The translations under genes were made by a program, and so were the position numbers. Shown piece after piece: positions 51,380 to 60,366 of a stretch of 64,000 nucleotides of DNA; positions within the stretch are counted from its first letter, which is position 1; each line of letters begins with the position of its first letter. Below the pieces are notes generated by a model. That model was not told the DNA's origin. It made no database searches and saw only the letters and a list, made by a program, of their open reading frames with translations. The DNA is from Rhizobium sp. BG4. GTDB lineage: Bacteria > Pseudomonadota > Alphaproteobacteria > Rhizobiales > Rhizobiaceae. The stretch is taken from the NCBI RefSeq assembly GCF_016864575.1, contig NZ_CP044126.1, positions 186,001 to 250,000 of the forward strand, read 5' to 3'.

Positions 51380-52843
51380 ATGACGATTTCCTTCGATCCC
51401 GATCGCATCGAACTTCCCCTCGGCCACTGGATCGGCGACAGGCTTGTCTCTGGCGCACCGGAGATCGAACTGCTGCGCCCGTCCGACGCCGTCAGCTATG
51501 CGATCTGCCCGATCGCCAGTGCCGATATCGTCGATCAGGCCGTCTCGACGGCAAAGAGCGCACTGAGATCGAGCGGCTGGGCTACATGGCGTCCGCGCCT
51601 GCGCGCCGAGGCGCTGCATCGCTGGGCCGATCTGATTATCGCCGAGGGCGAAAAGCTCGGGCGGCTGGAATCCCTTTCCTCGGCGCGTCCGATCGCGCAG
51701 TCCGTATCGATCGATGTCGCGGTGACCGCCGAGCAGATCCGCTTCTTCGCCGAAATGGCCGACAAGGAGGGCGGAGACGTCGTGCCGACGGACGGCAACC
51801 ATCTCGGCATGATCCTCAGCGAGCCCTATGGCGTGGTCGGGGCTATCACCCCCTGGAACGTGCCGCTCTCGATGGCCGGCTGGAAGATGGGACCGGCGCT
51901 CGCAGCAGGCAACGCAATCGTGCTGAAACCGTCCGAACTGACGCCATTCTCGACACTCTATCTCGCGGAACTGGCCGTTCGCGCCGGTATACCGGCCGGC
52001 ATCGTCAATGTCGTGCTCGGGGACGGTCCGACGACCGGCGCCAGCATCGTCGCGCATCCCGATATCGCCAAGGTGAGCTTCACCGGGTCGACCGTTGCGG
52101 GTGGCGCGATCATGAAGACGATCGCCTCGTCGCAGATCAAGCCAGTGACGCTGGAGCTTGGCGGCAAGAGCCCGCAAGTGGTCTTCGCGTCTGCCGATCT
52201 CAAGAAAGCCGCCGGCTGCATCGCGCGCAGCATTCTCCTGAACGCCGGGCAGACCTGCGTCGCCGGTACGCGGGTGATCGCCGACCGGCGCATCGCGGAG
52301 CCACTGCTGGCAGCGCTCACGGAGGCGATGTCCACGCACCGCGCCGGGCCGACCTGGGACGCTGAAAGCGACTATTCGCCGGTCATTTCCGAACGTCAGC
52401 TGCAGCGCATCGAAACCATCGTCGATGCCTCGATTACAGGTGGCGCCGAATGCGTCATCGGTGGCAAGCGAATGGAACGGCAGGGCTATTTCTACGAGCC
52501 GACGATCCTTGCGAACCTCGCCGCGAATTCGCCGGCGCTCGCCGAGGAGATCTTCGGCCCGGTACTGACGCTGCAGACTTTCGACGACGAAGAGGAAGCC
52601 TTCGCGCTCAGCGATCACCCCTCCTACGGCCTTGCCGCCGGTGTCTACACGACGGACCTGTCGCAGGGGTTGAGAGCGGCGAAGCGGATCGAGGCGGGCA
52701 CTATCTGGGTCAACCGCTACGGCCGCTCGCGCGACCACATCCTGCCGACCGGCGGCTACAAGAGCTCCGGCATCGGCAAGGACCTCGGCAAGCAGGCTTA
52801 CAAATCGAACCGCCGCCAGAAGAGCGTGCTGATCGAGCTTTAG
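51380..52843 (+). CDS. NAD(P)+-dependent aldehyde dehydrogenase
   Basis: 487 residues. The PWN motif (AITPWNVPLSMAGWKMGPAL), VSFTGST, the general-base Glu (TLELGGKSPQ) and nucleophile C293 (NAGQTCVAG) are all present. It oxidises an aldehyde to an acid and could process an aldehyde released by the monooxygenase. ATG 51380 (MTISFDPDRI) is preferred over an in-frame ATG at 51335; neither has a strong ribosome site. It ends 13 bases before the deacetylase gene. Confidence 0.92.
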   Translation: MTISFDPDRIELPLGHWIGDRLVSGAPEIELLRPSDAVSYAICPIASADIVDQAVSTAKSALRSSGWATWRPRLRAEALHRWADLIIAEGEKLGRLESLSSARPIAQSVSIDVAVTAEQIRFFAEMADKEGGDVVPTDGNHLGMILSEPYGVVGAITPWNVPLSMAGWKMGPALAAGNAIVLKPSELTPFSTLYLAELAVRAGIPAGIVNVVLGDGPTTGASIVAHPDIAKVSFTGSTVAGGAIMKTIASSQIKPVTLELGGKSPQVVFASADLKKAAGCIARSILLNAGQTCVAGTRVIADRRIAEPLLAALTEAMSTHRAGPTWDAESDYSPVISERQLQRIETIVDASITGGAECVIGGKRMERQGYFYEPTILANLAANSPALAEEIFGPVLTLQTFDDEEEAFALSDHPSYGLAAGVYTTDLSQGLRAAKRIEAGTIWVNRYGRSRDHILPTGGYKSSGIGKDLGKQAYKSNRRQKSVLIEL

Positions 52844-52856
52844 GGGAGGGGCGAAG

Positions 52857-53987
52857 ATGACGGCGGATGTGCAGGAGATATTGGCCGGGTTGATCGGTTT
52901 TCCGTCGGTCGTCGGCACACCCAATGCGGCAATCGTTTCCTATGTCAGGGACTATCTTCAGGCCTTCGGCGCGAGCGTGCATGTCCTTCCCGGACCGGAA
53001 GGTGACCGGTCCAACCTGTACGCCAGTTTCGGCCCTGTGGAGCGGCCGGGACTGATCCTGTCGGGCCATATGGACGTCGTTCCGGCAGAAGGTCGGACAT
53101 GGTCGTCCGATCCCTTCACGCTCCGCGTCGAGCAAAACCGTCTATACGGACGGGGAACGAGCGACATGAAAGGATTTCTCGCGGCAGCGATGTCGATCGT
53201 GCCCGAAATAGCCGCCATGCGCCTCGACCGCCCGCTGCATTTCGCCTTCTCTTACGATGAGGAAGCGGGCTGCCGTGGCGTGCCGCATATGATCGCCGCG
53301 ATACCGTCGCTCTGCGCCTTGCCGTCCGGCTGCATCGTCGGCGAACCGAGCGGTATGGCGCCGATCCTTTCGCATAAGGGCAAGGCGGCGGCGCGCATCT
53401 CGATCAGGGGAACGGCAGGCCATTCCTCGCGCCCCGATCTCGGCCGTAATGCGATCCACGCGCTCGCCAGCGTGTTGTCGGAGGCCGTCCGGCAATCGGA
53501 GCGGCTGGAACAGGCCGATCAGAACATGTTCTTCGCGCCGCCTTATTCGACACTTCAGGCTGGAATCGTCAGCGGCGGCGTGGCGCTCAACGTCATCCCG
53601 GAACATGCGCGGCTCGACATCGAGGTACGCGCCGTACCGGGCATCGAACCCTCCGCGCTTTTACAGCCTGTGCTGGCCGCGGCATGCGAGATCGAGGCGA
53701 CGGGCTTCGAGGTAGCAACGGAAACGATCTCCGATTATCCGGGCATGGCGCTCCCGGTAGATAGCCCACTCGCCGCGTTGGTCGGCGATGCCTCAGGCGT
53801 GGCAGCCGTCCCGGCGGTGAGCTACGGAACCGAGGCCGGCCTCTTCGAGCGCGCCGGCATTCCCGCAATCATCTGCGGCCCCGGCGACATCGCCCGCGCT
53901 CATAAGGCCGACGAATTCATTCTGACGTCGGAACTCGAAGACTGCCGCCGCATGCTTCTCAACGTCGCCGCCAGCCTGCAGGGCTGA
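52857..53987 (+). CDS. argE: M20-family deacetylase, ArgE-like (acetylornithine deacetylase)
   Basis: 376 residues. Metal ligands are H71 and D73 (LSGHMDVVP), D103 (GRGTSDMKGF), E135-E136 (SYDEEAGC) and a later His; the dimerisation domain is inserted near 175-290. The best match is the ArgE type, which hydrolyses N2-acetylornithine. Here it is in a catabolic operon, not with arginine genes, so another N-acyl amino acid such as an N-acetyl cysteine derivative is possible. GGGGAGGGG precedes ATG 52857. Confidence 0.85.
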   Translation: MTADVQEILAGLIGFPSVVGTPNAAIVSYVRDYLQAFGASVHVLPGPEGDRSNLYASFGPVERPGLILSGHMDVVPAEGRTWSSDPFTLRVEQNRLYGRGTSDMKGFLAAAMSIVPEIAAMRLDRPLHFAFSYDEEAGCRGVPHMIAAIPSLCALPSGCIVGEPSGMAPILSHKGKAAARISIRGTAGHSSRPDLGRNAIHALASVLSEAVRQSERLEQADQNMFFAPPYSTLQAGIVSGGVALNVIPEHARLDIEVRAVPGIEPSALLQPVLAAACEIEATGFEVATETISDYPGMALPVDSPLAALVGDASGVAAVPAVSYGTEAGLFERAGIPAIICGPGDIARAHKADEFILTSELEDCRRMLLNVAASLQG

Positions 53988-54097
53988 ACGCTTTTTCGCG
54001 CCACCATATGGGTCGGCGCGCCATCCCCAATTCATGAACCAATTCTTTCGTCACCGCCCTTGACGGCGAAAGATTCTTACGGAATGCTAAGATGTCA

Positions 54098-54112
54098 GAC
54101 CAATTTAAGGTC
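54098..54112. promoter_or_regulatory. Candidate GntR operator
   Basis: GACC (54098-54101) and GGTC (54109-54112) form a dyad with a 7-base spacer, 30 bases before the GntR start codon. FadR-subfamily operators often have GGTC/GACC arms, usually with a much shorter spacer. The rest of the 154-base gap has a TTGACG at 54060-54065 as possible -35. Confidence 0.35.
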
Positions 54113-54141
54113 GACTGCCTGATAAAGAAAAATGGGGAACC

Positions 54142-54864
54142 ATGAAGGCAAATGTGGGCGACAGGCCGGTAATCCGGCCGCTTCCGGCGATCGATCGTGC
54201 GCGTCAGGTGACCGAGGCGCTGGCGCATTACGTCGAGGATGCAAAGCTGAAGGCGGGCGACCGGCTTCCGGCCGAGCGCGAGCTGATGTCCGCCCTTGCC
54301 GTCGGACGTTCGACCATTCGCGAAGCCATCCGCCACTTCCAGGCGCTCGGTGTCATCGAGACCCGGAAGGGCAGCGGAACCTATCTACTGAAACCGGTTT
54401 CGAAGGCGACCATTCACGTTCCGCTCTCGTTCGAGGGCGCCAATCTGCGCGATGCCTTGCTGCAGACGCTGGAAGTGCGCCGCGGCATCGAGTGCGAGGC
54501 GGCAATGGTCGCGGCCCGCAAGCGCACGGCCGAGGATGTCGTCAACATCGAGACGAAGCTCAACGAGATGGAGCGCGTCCATATCGCCAAGGGCACATCG
54601 GGCCCTGAGGACCTCGCCTTCCACATGGCGGTCTACGATGCCACGCATAATCCGATGTTCGGCCAGCTTCTGGAACAGATGCGCGAGACCTTCGTGCGCT
54701 TCTGGTCGCATCCTTTCGACCGGCAGGACTTTGCCCGCCGCTCGTTTCCCTTTCACCGTACGCTTTTCAACGCGATCGCCGCTCAGGACCCCGAAGCGGC
54801 GCGCTGCGAAACATTGAAGATCCTCGACGTCGTCGAGGAAGACATCAAGGAAATGTCCAAATGA
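54142..54864 (+). CDS. GntR-family regulator, FadR/FCD subfamily
   Basis: 240 residues. The winged helix (LKAGDRLPAERELMSALAVG, then STIREAIRHFQALGVIETRKGSGTYL) is followed by an all-helical FCD ligand domain with the usual metal-site residues (E-x-R-R, FHMAVYDATHN, FHRTLFNAI). It starts a new operon and overlaps the PLP-enzyme gene by four bases, so it likely regulates itself and the transporter below. Ligands of this subfamily are often organic acids, sugar acids or amino acids. Confidence 0.9.
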   Translation: MKANVGDRPVIRPLPAIDRARQVTEALAHYVEDAKLKAGDRLPAERELMSALAVGRSTIREAIRHFQALGVIETRKGSGTYLLKPVSKATIHVPLSFEGANLRDALLQTLEVRRGIECEAAMVAARKRTAEDVVNIETKLNEMERVHIAKGTSGPEDLAFHMAVYDATHNPMFGQLLEQMRETFVRFWSHPFDRQDFARRSFPFHRTLFNAIAAQDPEAARCETLKILDVVEEDIKEMSK

Positions 54865-56027
54865 CTGACGGCTCCGAACCGTTCGATTTCGCTTCGCTGA
54901 TCACCGCTCATGACGACGGCAATTTCGCCGAGGCCGTGGTGCCGCCGATCTTCCAGACGTCGCTGTTCACCTTCTCCGGCTACGACGACATGATCGCCTC
55001 CTATCGCGGCGAGAAGGTGCGGCCGATCTATACGCGCGGCCTCAACCCGACGGTGCGCATGTTCGAGGAGATGCTGGCGAAGCTCGAAGGCGCCGAAGAC
55101 GCGCTCGGTTTTGCAAGCGGCATGGCGGCGATCTCGTCCGCCGTCCTGAGCTTCGTCGAGCCGGGCGATCGCATCGTCGCCGTCAAGCATGTCTATCCCG
55201 ATGCCTTCCGCCTGTTCGGCACCATCCTGAAGCGCATGAAGGTCGAGGTCACCTATGTCGACGGCCGCGACGAGGAGGAAGTCGCCAAGGCACTTCCGGG
55301 CGCCAAGGTCTTCTACATGGAAAGCCCGACGAGCTGGGTGATGGAAGCCCATGATGTCGGCGCACTGGCGGCTCTTGCCAAGAAGCATGGCGTCGTCACG
55401 ATGATCGACAACAGCTGGGCAAGCCCGATCTTCCAGCGGCCGATCACGCTGGGCGTCGATATCGTCATCCATTCGGCTTCGAAATATCTGGGCGGCCATA
55501 GCGATGTCGTCGCCGGCGTCGTTGCCGGTTCGAAGGAGATGATCGCTCGCATCAAGGCCGAGGCCTATCCCTATCTCGGCGGCAAGCTTTCGCCCTTCGA
55601 TGCCTGGCTGTTGATCCGCGGCCTGCGCACCCTGCCGATCCGCATGAAGGCCCACCAGACGGCGGCGATGACGGTTGCCCAGCGCCTGCAGGCGCTCGAT
55701 TGCGTCGAGCAGGTCTGCCATCCGGGCCTCGCCAACCGCCTGCCTTCGGGCCTCAACGGCACGTCGGGCCTCTTCTCCTTCATCTTCCGCGAAGGCGTGG
55801 ACATCCGCACCTTCGCCGATCACCTCAAGCTCTTCAAACTGGGCGTGAGCTGGGGTGGACATGAAAGCTTGATCGTACCGGGCGAGGTCGTGCTTCAGCA
55901 GAAGGCACAGCCGAATTCCGCGCATGCCTTTGGCATTCATCCGCGGTCCGTACGCCTCCATGTCGGCCTCGAAGGAACCGAGGCCCTGTGGACGGATATC
56001 GAAGAGGCGATCGCCGCCGCTTCGTGA
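54861..56027 (+). CDS. Cys/Met-metabolism PLP-dependent enzyme (cystathionine lyase type)
   Basis: 388 residues, normal for the family. PLP contacts: EDALGFASGMAAI, the Asp in TMIDNSWASPIF and the Schiff-base K208 (IHSASKYLGGHSDVVAG). The family includes cystathionine beta/gamma-lyases and gamma-synthases; the family Tyr-Tyr substrate region is changed, so the precise reaction is uncertain. It sits between a GntR regulator and a sugar-type ABC transporter, an unusual home that suggests a sulfur- or amino-acid-linked transported compound. Confidence 0.87.
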   Translation: MTDGSEPFDFASLITAHDDGNFAEAVVPPIFQTSLFTFSGYDDMIASYRGEKVRPIYTRGLNPTVRMFEEMLAKLEGAEDALGFASGMAAISSAVLSFVEPGDRIVAVKHVYPDAFRLFGTILKRMKVEVTYVDGRDEEEVAKALPGAKVFYMESPTSWVMEAHDVGALAALAKKHGVVTMIDNSWASPIFQRPITLGVDIVIHSASKYLGGHSDVVAGVVAGSKEMIARIKAEAYPYLGGKLSPFDAWLLIRGLRTLPIRMKAHQTAAMTVAQRLQALDCVEQVCHPGLANRLPSGLNGTSGLFSFIFREGVDIRTFADHLKLFKLGVSWGGHESLIVPGEVVLQQKAQPNSAHAFGIHPRSVRLHVGLEGTEALWTDIEEAIAAAS

Positions 56028-56071
56028 CGACAATAGTGAGAGAAACACCTTCAACAAAAGGGGAACTGAGC

Positions 56072-57328
56072 ATGAAAAGACTTATAACCGCTACGCTCTT
56101 CGCCACCATGATGGCAGGAACGGCCTTCGCCGACACGACGCTGAAACTCGTCGAAGTCATCACCAGCCCGGAGCGCACCGAGACGCTGAAGTCGATCGTC
56201 GGCAAGTTCGAAGCCGCCAATCCGGGCACCAAGGTCGAGATCATCTCGCTGCCCTGGAACGAAGCCTTCCAGAAGTTCGCAACCATGGTTTCGGCCGGCG
56301 ATACGCCTGACGTCATGGAAATGCCGGACACCTGGCTGTCGCTCTACGGCAATAACGGCATGCTCGAAAGCCTCGAGCCCTATCTCGCCAAGTGGGAACA
56401 CACCAAGGACCTGACACCCCGCGCCCTCGAACTCGGCCGCGACGTCAAGAACACCGCATACATGCTGCCCTATGGCTTCTATCTGCGCGCCATGTTCTAC
56501 AACAAGAAGCTGCTCGCCGAAGCCGGCGTCAAGGAACCGCCGAAGACGATGGAGGAGTTCACCAAGGCTTCCGAAGCCGTCTCCAAGATCTCCGGCAAGT
56601 ACGGCTACTGCATGCGCGGCGGCCCGGGCGGCCTGAACGGCTGGATGATCTTCGCCGCCTCGATGGCCGGCTCCAACAAGTATTTCAACGACGACGGCAC
56701 CTCGACCATGAACAGCGAAGGCTGGGCCAAGGGTCTGGAATGGATGGTCGATCTCTACAAGAAGGGCTATGCGCCGAAGGATAGCGTCAACTGGGGCTTC
56801 AACGAAGTCGTGGCCGGCTTCTACTCCGGCACCTGCGCCTTCCTCGACCAGGATCCGGACGCGCTCATCGCCATTGCCGAGCGCATGAAGGCCGAAGACT
56901 TCGGCGTCATCCCGCTGCCGAAGGGCCCGGATGGCAAGTCCTTCCCGACCATCGGCTATGCCGGCTGGTCGATGTTCACGACGAGCCAGAACAAGGATCT
57001 GTCCTGGAAGCTGATCGAAACCCTCGAAAGCCCGGATGGTAACATCGAGTGGAACAAGAAGATCGGCGCTCTGCCGGCCTATACGGCAGCCGAGAAGGAT
57101 CCGTTCTACGCCGGTGACCAGTTCAAGGGCTGGTTCCAGGAACTCGCCGACAAGGACACCGTCCCGACCGTGATGCCGACCTACCTCGAAGAATTCGCCT
57201 TCTTCAAGGACTCGCTGGCGATCAAGACCTCGCAGCAGGCCCTCCTCGGCGACATCTCGCCGAAGGACCTTGCCGACCAGTGGGCTGATTACCTGACCAA
57301 GGCTCAGCAGAAGCATCTGGCGAAGTAA
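56072..57328 (+). CDS. ABC substrate-binding protein, MalE/UgpB family
   Basis: 418 residues. Sec signal peptide MKRLITATLFATMMAGTAFA is followed by a type-1 sugar-binding fold (LKSIVGKFEAANPGTKVEII, DVMEMPDTWLSLYGNNG, FSGT-like YSGTCAFLDQD). Family ligands are oligosaccharides, glycerol-3-phosphate or polyols. AAAGGGGAACTG precedes ATG 56072; the frame is open earlier without a signal. A RIME repeat lies between its stop and the first permease. Confidence 0.92.
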   Translation: MKRLITATLFATMMAGTAFADTTLKLVEVITSPERTETLKSIVGKFEAANPGTKVEIISLPWNEAFQKFATMVSAGDTPDVMEMPDTWLSLYGNNGMLESLEPYLAKWEHTKDLTPRALELGRDVKNTAYMLPYGFYLRAMFYNKKLLAEAGVKEPPKTMEEFTKASEAVSKISGKYGYCMRGGPGGLNGWMIFAASMAGSNKYFNDDGTSTMNSEGWAKGLEWMVDLYKKGYAPKDSVNWGFNEVVAGFYSGTCAFLDQDPDALIAIAERMKAEDFGVIPLPKGPDGKSFPTIGYAGWSMFTTSQNKDLSWKLIETLESPDGNIEWNKKIGALPAYTAAEKDPFYAGDQFKGWFQELADKDTVPTVMPTYLEEFAFFKDSLAIKTSQQALLGDISPKDLADQWADYLTKAQQKHLAK

Positions 57329-57353
57329 ATCGGGTGGGCTCCGAACCCGGAGC

Positions 57354-57467
57354 CCCCTCATCCGCTTGCCGGCACCTTCTCCCCGCCGGGGAGAAGGGGT
57401 TTTGCGGGAACCTCTCCGTTCCCTTCTCCCCTCGGGGAGAAGGTGGCCCATCGGGCCGGATGAGGGG
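57354..57467. repeat. RIME-type palindromic intergenic element
   Basis: 114 bp bounded by the inverted ends CCCCTCATCCG (57354-57364) and CGGATGAGGGG (57457-57467). Inside are two further hairpins built on CTTCTCCCC/GGGGAGAAG. The sequence matches my memory of the Rhizobium-specific intergenic mosaic elements (RIME) found between genes. It lies within an ABC operon, after the binding-protein gene. Confidence 0.85.
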
Positions 57468-57517
57468 CCGCGTGCGCAGCAGGTTAATGGTGTAAACACA
57501 CGGAAAGCCGACCACCG

Positions 57518-58453
57518 ATGACTATGACCGCCGATACGCTCGATAGGCGCCGCGACCGCAGGCCGTGGCTGAAGCGTCTCGCCGATGCCTCGGAACCCTA
57601 TCTCTATAGCGCCCCTTCGCTGATCCTCATCATCGGCGTGATGATGGTGCCGCTGGTGATCGGGATCTCCTATGCGTTCCGCGACATCCAGCTCCTCAAT
57701 CCGTTCTCCGGCGGCTTCATCGGGCTCGAGCATTTCCGCGACCTTTCCAAGGACGCCGCCTTCTACGGCGCGCTCAAGAATACGCTGTGGTGGACCGGTG
57801 CTTCCGTCATCCTGCAGTTCGTCTTCGGCCTGATCCTCGCCTTGCTGCTCGACAAGCCGTTCTGGGGCAGGGGCATCGTCCAGGCGCTGGTCTTCCTCCC
57901 CTGGGCTGTGCCGTCCTTCCTCGCCGGCCTCAACTGGGCCTGGCTCTTCAATCCGGTCATCGGCCCGATCCCGCACTGGCTCTATGCGATGGGCCTGATG
58001 AGCGAGCCGGGCAATATCCTCTCCGACCCGCAATATGCGATGTGGGGGCCGATCATCGCCAATGTCTGGTGGGGCATTCCGTTCTTCGCGATCACGCTGC
58101 TTGCCGCCCTTCAGGCGATCCCGCGCGATCTCTACGAGGCCGCCTCGATCGATGGCGCCGGCTGGTTCCAGCGTTTCGGCTCGATCACGCTACCGTTCCT
58201 GGCGCCGACGATCGCCATCACCGTGCTGCTGCGCACCGTCTGGATCTCGAATTTCGCCGACCTGATCGTCGTCATGACCGGCGGCGGCCCGGCGGACCGC
58301 ACCCAGATCGTCGCGAGCTACATCTTCACCCAGGCCTTCAAGCGGCTGGATTTCGGCTATGCCTCAGCGATCGCGCTCGTCCTGCTCGCGCTTCTACTTG
58401 CCTATTCCATGCTGATCATCCTGCTGCGGCAGACCCTGCTGAACAAGGATTGA
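57518..58453 (+). CDS. Sugar ABC permease (MalF/UgpA type)
   Basis: 311 residues, six predicted helices. N terminus is charged (DRRRDRRPWLKRL) before TM1 (APSLILIIGVMMVPLVIGISYAF). The EAA loop is YEAASIDGAGWFQRFGSITLPFLAPTI. It pairs with the following permease. The start at 57518 is 50 bases after the RIME element; an ATG two codons later is also possible. Confidence 0.92.
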   Translation: MTMTADTLDRRRDRRPWLKRLADASEPYLYSAPSLILIIGVMMVPLVIGISYAFRDIQLLNPFSGGFIGLEHFRDLSKDAAFYGALKNTLWWTGASVILQFVFGLILALLLDKPFWGRGIVQALVFLPWAVPSFLAGLNWAWLFNPVIGPIPHWLYAMGLMSEPGNILSDPQYAMWGPIIANVWWGIPFFAITLLAALQAIPRDLYEAASIDGAGWFQRFGSITLPFLAPTIAITVLLRTVWISNFADLIVVMTGGGPADRTQIVASYIFTQAFKRLDFGYASAIALVLLALLLAYSMLIILLRQTLLNKD

Positions 58454-58457
58454 GACC

Positions 58458-59288
58458 ATGAAGCGATCCGTCATCCCCACTATCGCGCATCGTCTGGCAA
58501 TCCTTTGCTACATCCTCTTTGCGCTCTTCCCGCTTTTCTGGCTGCTGAAGGTTTCGGTGACGCCGAATGATCTTCTCTATTCCGAGGGCGTTCGCATGTG
58601 GCCGTCGCGCACGACCTGGGAGCACTATTCCTTCGTCCTGCAGCACAGCGCTTTTCCGACCTTCTTCAAGAACAGCCTGATCGTGTCGGCCTCGACGGCG
58701 ATCACGGTTACGATCTGCGCTTCGCTCTCAGGCTATGCGCTGTCGCGCTTCAACTTCCGGGCCAAATACTGGATCGTGGCGCTGATGCTGCTGACCCAGA
58801 TGTTCCCGCTCGTCATGCTCGTCGCGCCGATCTTCAAGATCCTGACGCCGCTGCATCTGACGAACAGCCTGACGGGTCTGGTGATCGTTTACACCGCCTT
58901 CAACGTGCCCTTCGCCACCTTCCTGATGCAGTCCTTCTTCGACGGCATTCCGAAGGATCTGGAGGAGGCGGCGATGATCGACGGCGCGACGCAGTTCACG
59001 GCGTTTCGGCAGATCATCCTGCCGCTGACGCTGCCCGGCATAGCGGCCACGCTCGGCTTCGTCTTCACCGCGGCATGGAGCGAGCTGCTCTTCGCGCTGA
59101 TGCTGATCAACGGCAATGATGCGGCGACTTTCCCGGTCGGGCTTCTCACCTTCGTTTCGAAATTCTCCGTGGATTTCGGGCAGATGATGGCGGCAGGCGT
59201 CATGGCGCTCATTCCGGCCGGTCTCTTCTTCCTGCTCATCCAACGTTATCTTGTGCAGGGCCTGACGGCCGGCGCGGTCAAGGGTTAA
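58458..59288 (+). CDS. Sugar ABC permease (MalG/UgpE type)
   Basis: 276 residues, six helices. The EAA loop is EEAAMIDGATQFTAFRQIILPLTLPGI, and the N-terminal LFPLFWLLKVSVTP segment is typical of MalG-like subunits. It starts four bases after the previous stop and ends four bases before the ATPase start, so translation is coupled. Confidence 0.92.
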   Translation: MKRSVIPTIAHRLAILCYILFALFPLFWLLKVSVTPNDLLYSEGVRMWPSRTTWEHYSFVLQHSAFPTFFKNSLIVSASTAITVTICASLSGYALSRFNFRAKYWIVALMLLTQMFPLVMLVAPIFKILTPLHLTNSLTGLVIVYTAFNVPFATFLMQSFFDGIPKDLEEAAMIDGATQFTAFRQIILPLTLPGIAATLGFVFTAAWSELLFALMLINGNDAATFPVGLLTFVSKFSVDFGQMMAAGVMALIPAGLFFLLIQRYLVQGLTAGAVKG

Positions 59289-59292
59289 ACAC

Positions 59293-60351
59293 ATGGCATC
59301 GATCGATATCCAGAACGTCAAGAAGGCCTATGGCCACGTGCAGGTCCTGCACGATGTCGACCTCAAGATCGGCGACGGCGAATTCGTCGTCCTCGTCGGC
59401 CCATCCGGCTGCGGCAAGTCCACGCTGCTGCGCATGATCGCCGGCCTCGAGGACATTTCCGGCGGTGAAATCCGCATCGGCGGCAATCGCGTCAACGAGC
59501 TGCATCCGAAGGACCGCGACATCGCCATGGTGTTCCAGTCCTACGCGCTTTACCCGCACATGAACGTCGCGGGCAACATGAGCTACAGCCTGAAGCTCCG
59601 GAAGACGGCCAAGGAGAAAATCGCCAGCGCCGTGGGTTCGGCCGCGTCGAAGCTCGGCCTCGATCCGCTGCTGGAGCGCCGCCCAAAGGCATTGTCCGGC
59701 GGCCAGCGCCAGCGCGTCGCCATGGGCCGCGCAATCGTGCGCCAGCCGAAGGCCTTCCTGTTCGACGAACCGCTGTCGAACCTCGACGCGCGCCTGCGCG
59801 AACAGATGCGCGCCGAAATCAAGAAGCTGCATGGCGATCTGAAGGCAACCTCAATCTACGTCACCCACGACCAGATCGAAGCGATGACGCTCGCCGACCG
59901 CATCGTCGCCATGCATGGCGGCGTCGTGCAGCAGGTCGGCAGCCCGCTGGAACTTTACGACCGCCCAGCAAATCTGTTCGTCGCCGGCTTCATCGGCTCT
60001 CCGGGCATGAACTTCCTCGACGCGACCTATGAGAATGGCGGCGTGAAGCTGAAGGACAGCACGATCGTCCCGCTTTCTGCACCGCTATCCGTTGCCAACG
60101 GCGCAAAGGTCACGCTCGGCATCCGCCCCGAGCATGTCGTCATGTCATCCGATGGCAACGGCATGAGTGCCGATGTCGAACTCATCGAACCGACCGGCTT
60201 CGGCATCATCCTGCACCTGTCGCTGCACGGCCTGCCGTTCAAGGTCTTCACGCTGAACCGCGAGGCGCTCTCGGCCGGCCCGAAGGTCAACGTCACCTTC
60301 CCGGCGCAGCACCTGCATGTTTTCGACGAGGCAGGCAACCGGGCGAGCTAA
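59293..60351 (+). CDS. Sugar ABC transporter ATPase (UgpC/MalK type)
   Basis: 352 residues. Walker A GPSGCGKST, Q-loop MVFQSYALYPH, signature LSGGQRQRVAMGRA, Walker B FLFDEPLSNLD and switch His YVTHDQIEA are complete. A C-terminal OB-type domain follows (about 240-350; LGIRPEHV). Members of this group can energise several MalEFG-type importers. Its stop lies within a hairpin shared with the converging ABC-F gene. Confidence 0.93.
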   Translation: MASIDIQNVKKAYGHVQVLHDVDLKIGDGEFVVLVGPSGCGKSTLLRMIAGLEDISGGEIRIGGNRVNELHPKDRDIAMVFQSYALYPHMNVAGNMSYSLKLRKTAKEKIASAVGSAASKLGLDPLLERRPKALSGGQRQRVAMGRAIVRQPKAFLFDEPLSNLDARLREQMRAEIKKLHGDLKATSIYVTHDQIEAMTLADRIVAMHGGVVQQVGSPLELYDRPANLFVAGFIGSPGMNFLDATYENGGVKLKDSTIVPLSAPLSVANGAKVTLGIRPEHVVMSSDGNGMSADVELIEPTGFGIILHLSLHGLPFKVFTLNREALSAGPKVNVTFPAQHLHVFDEAGNRAS

Positions 60352-60360
60352 CTCGCCCGG
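60339..60360. terminator. Hairpin between converging ATPase genes
   Basis: Perfect 9-bp stem (60339-60347 with 60352-60360) with a CTAA loop that includes part of the TAA stop codon. It serves both converging transcripts. Confidence 0.55.
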
Positions 60361-60366
60361 GACACT

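Noticed and set aside
52857..53987. Deacetylase considered as the housekeeping arginine-biosynthesis enzyme
   Set aside because: No other arg gene is near and it lies in a catabolic operon; kept as ArgE-like with uncertain substrate.
56051..58033. 660-codon minus-strand frame across a binding-protein gene, the RIME repeat and a permease gene
   Set aside because: No domain, crosses an intergenic repeat, and mirrors two well-supported plus-strand genes.
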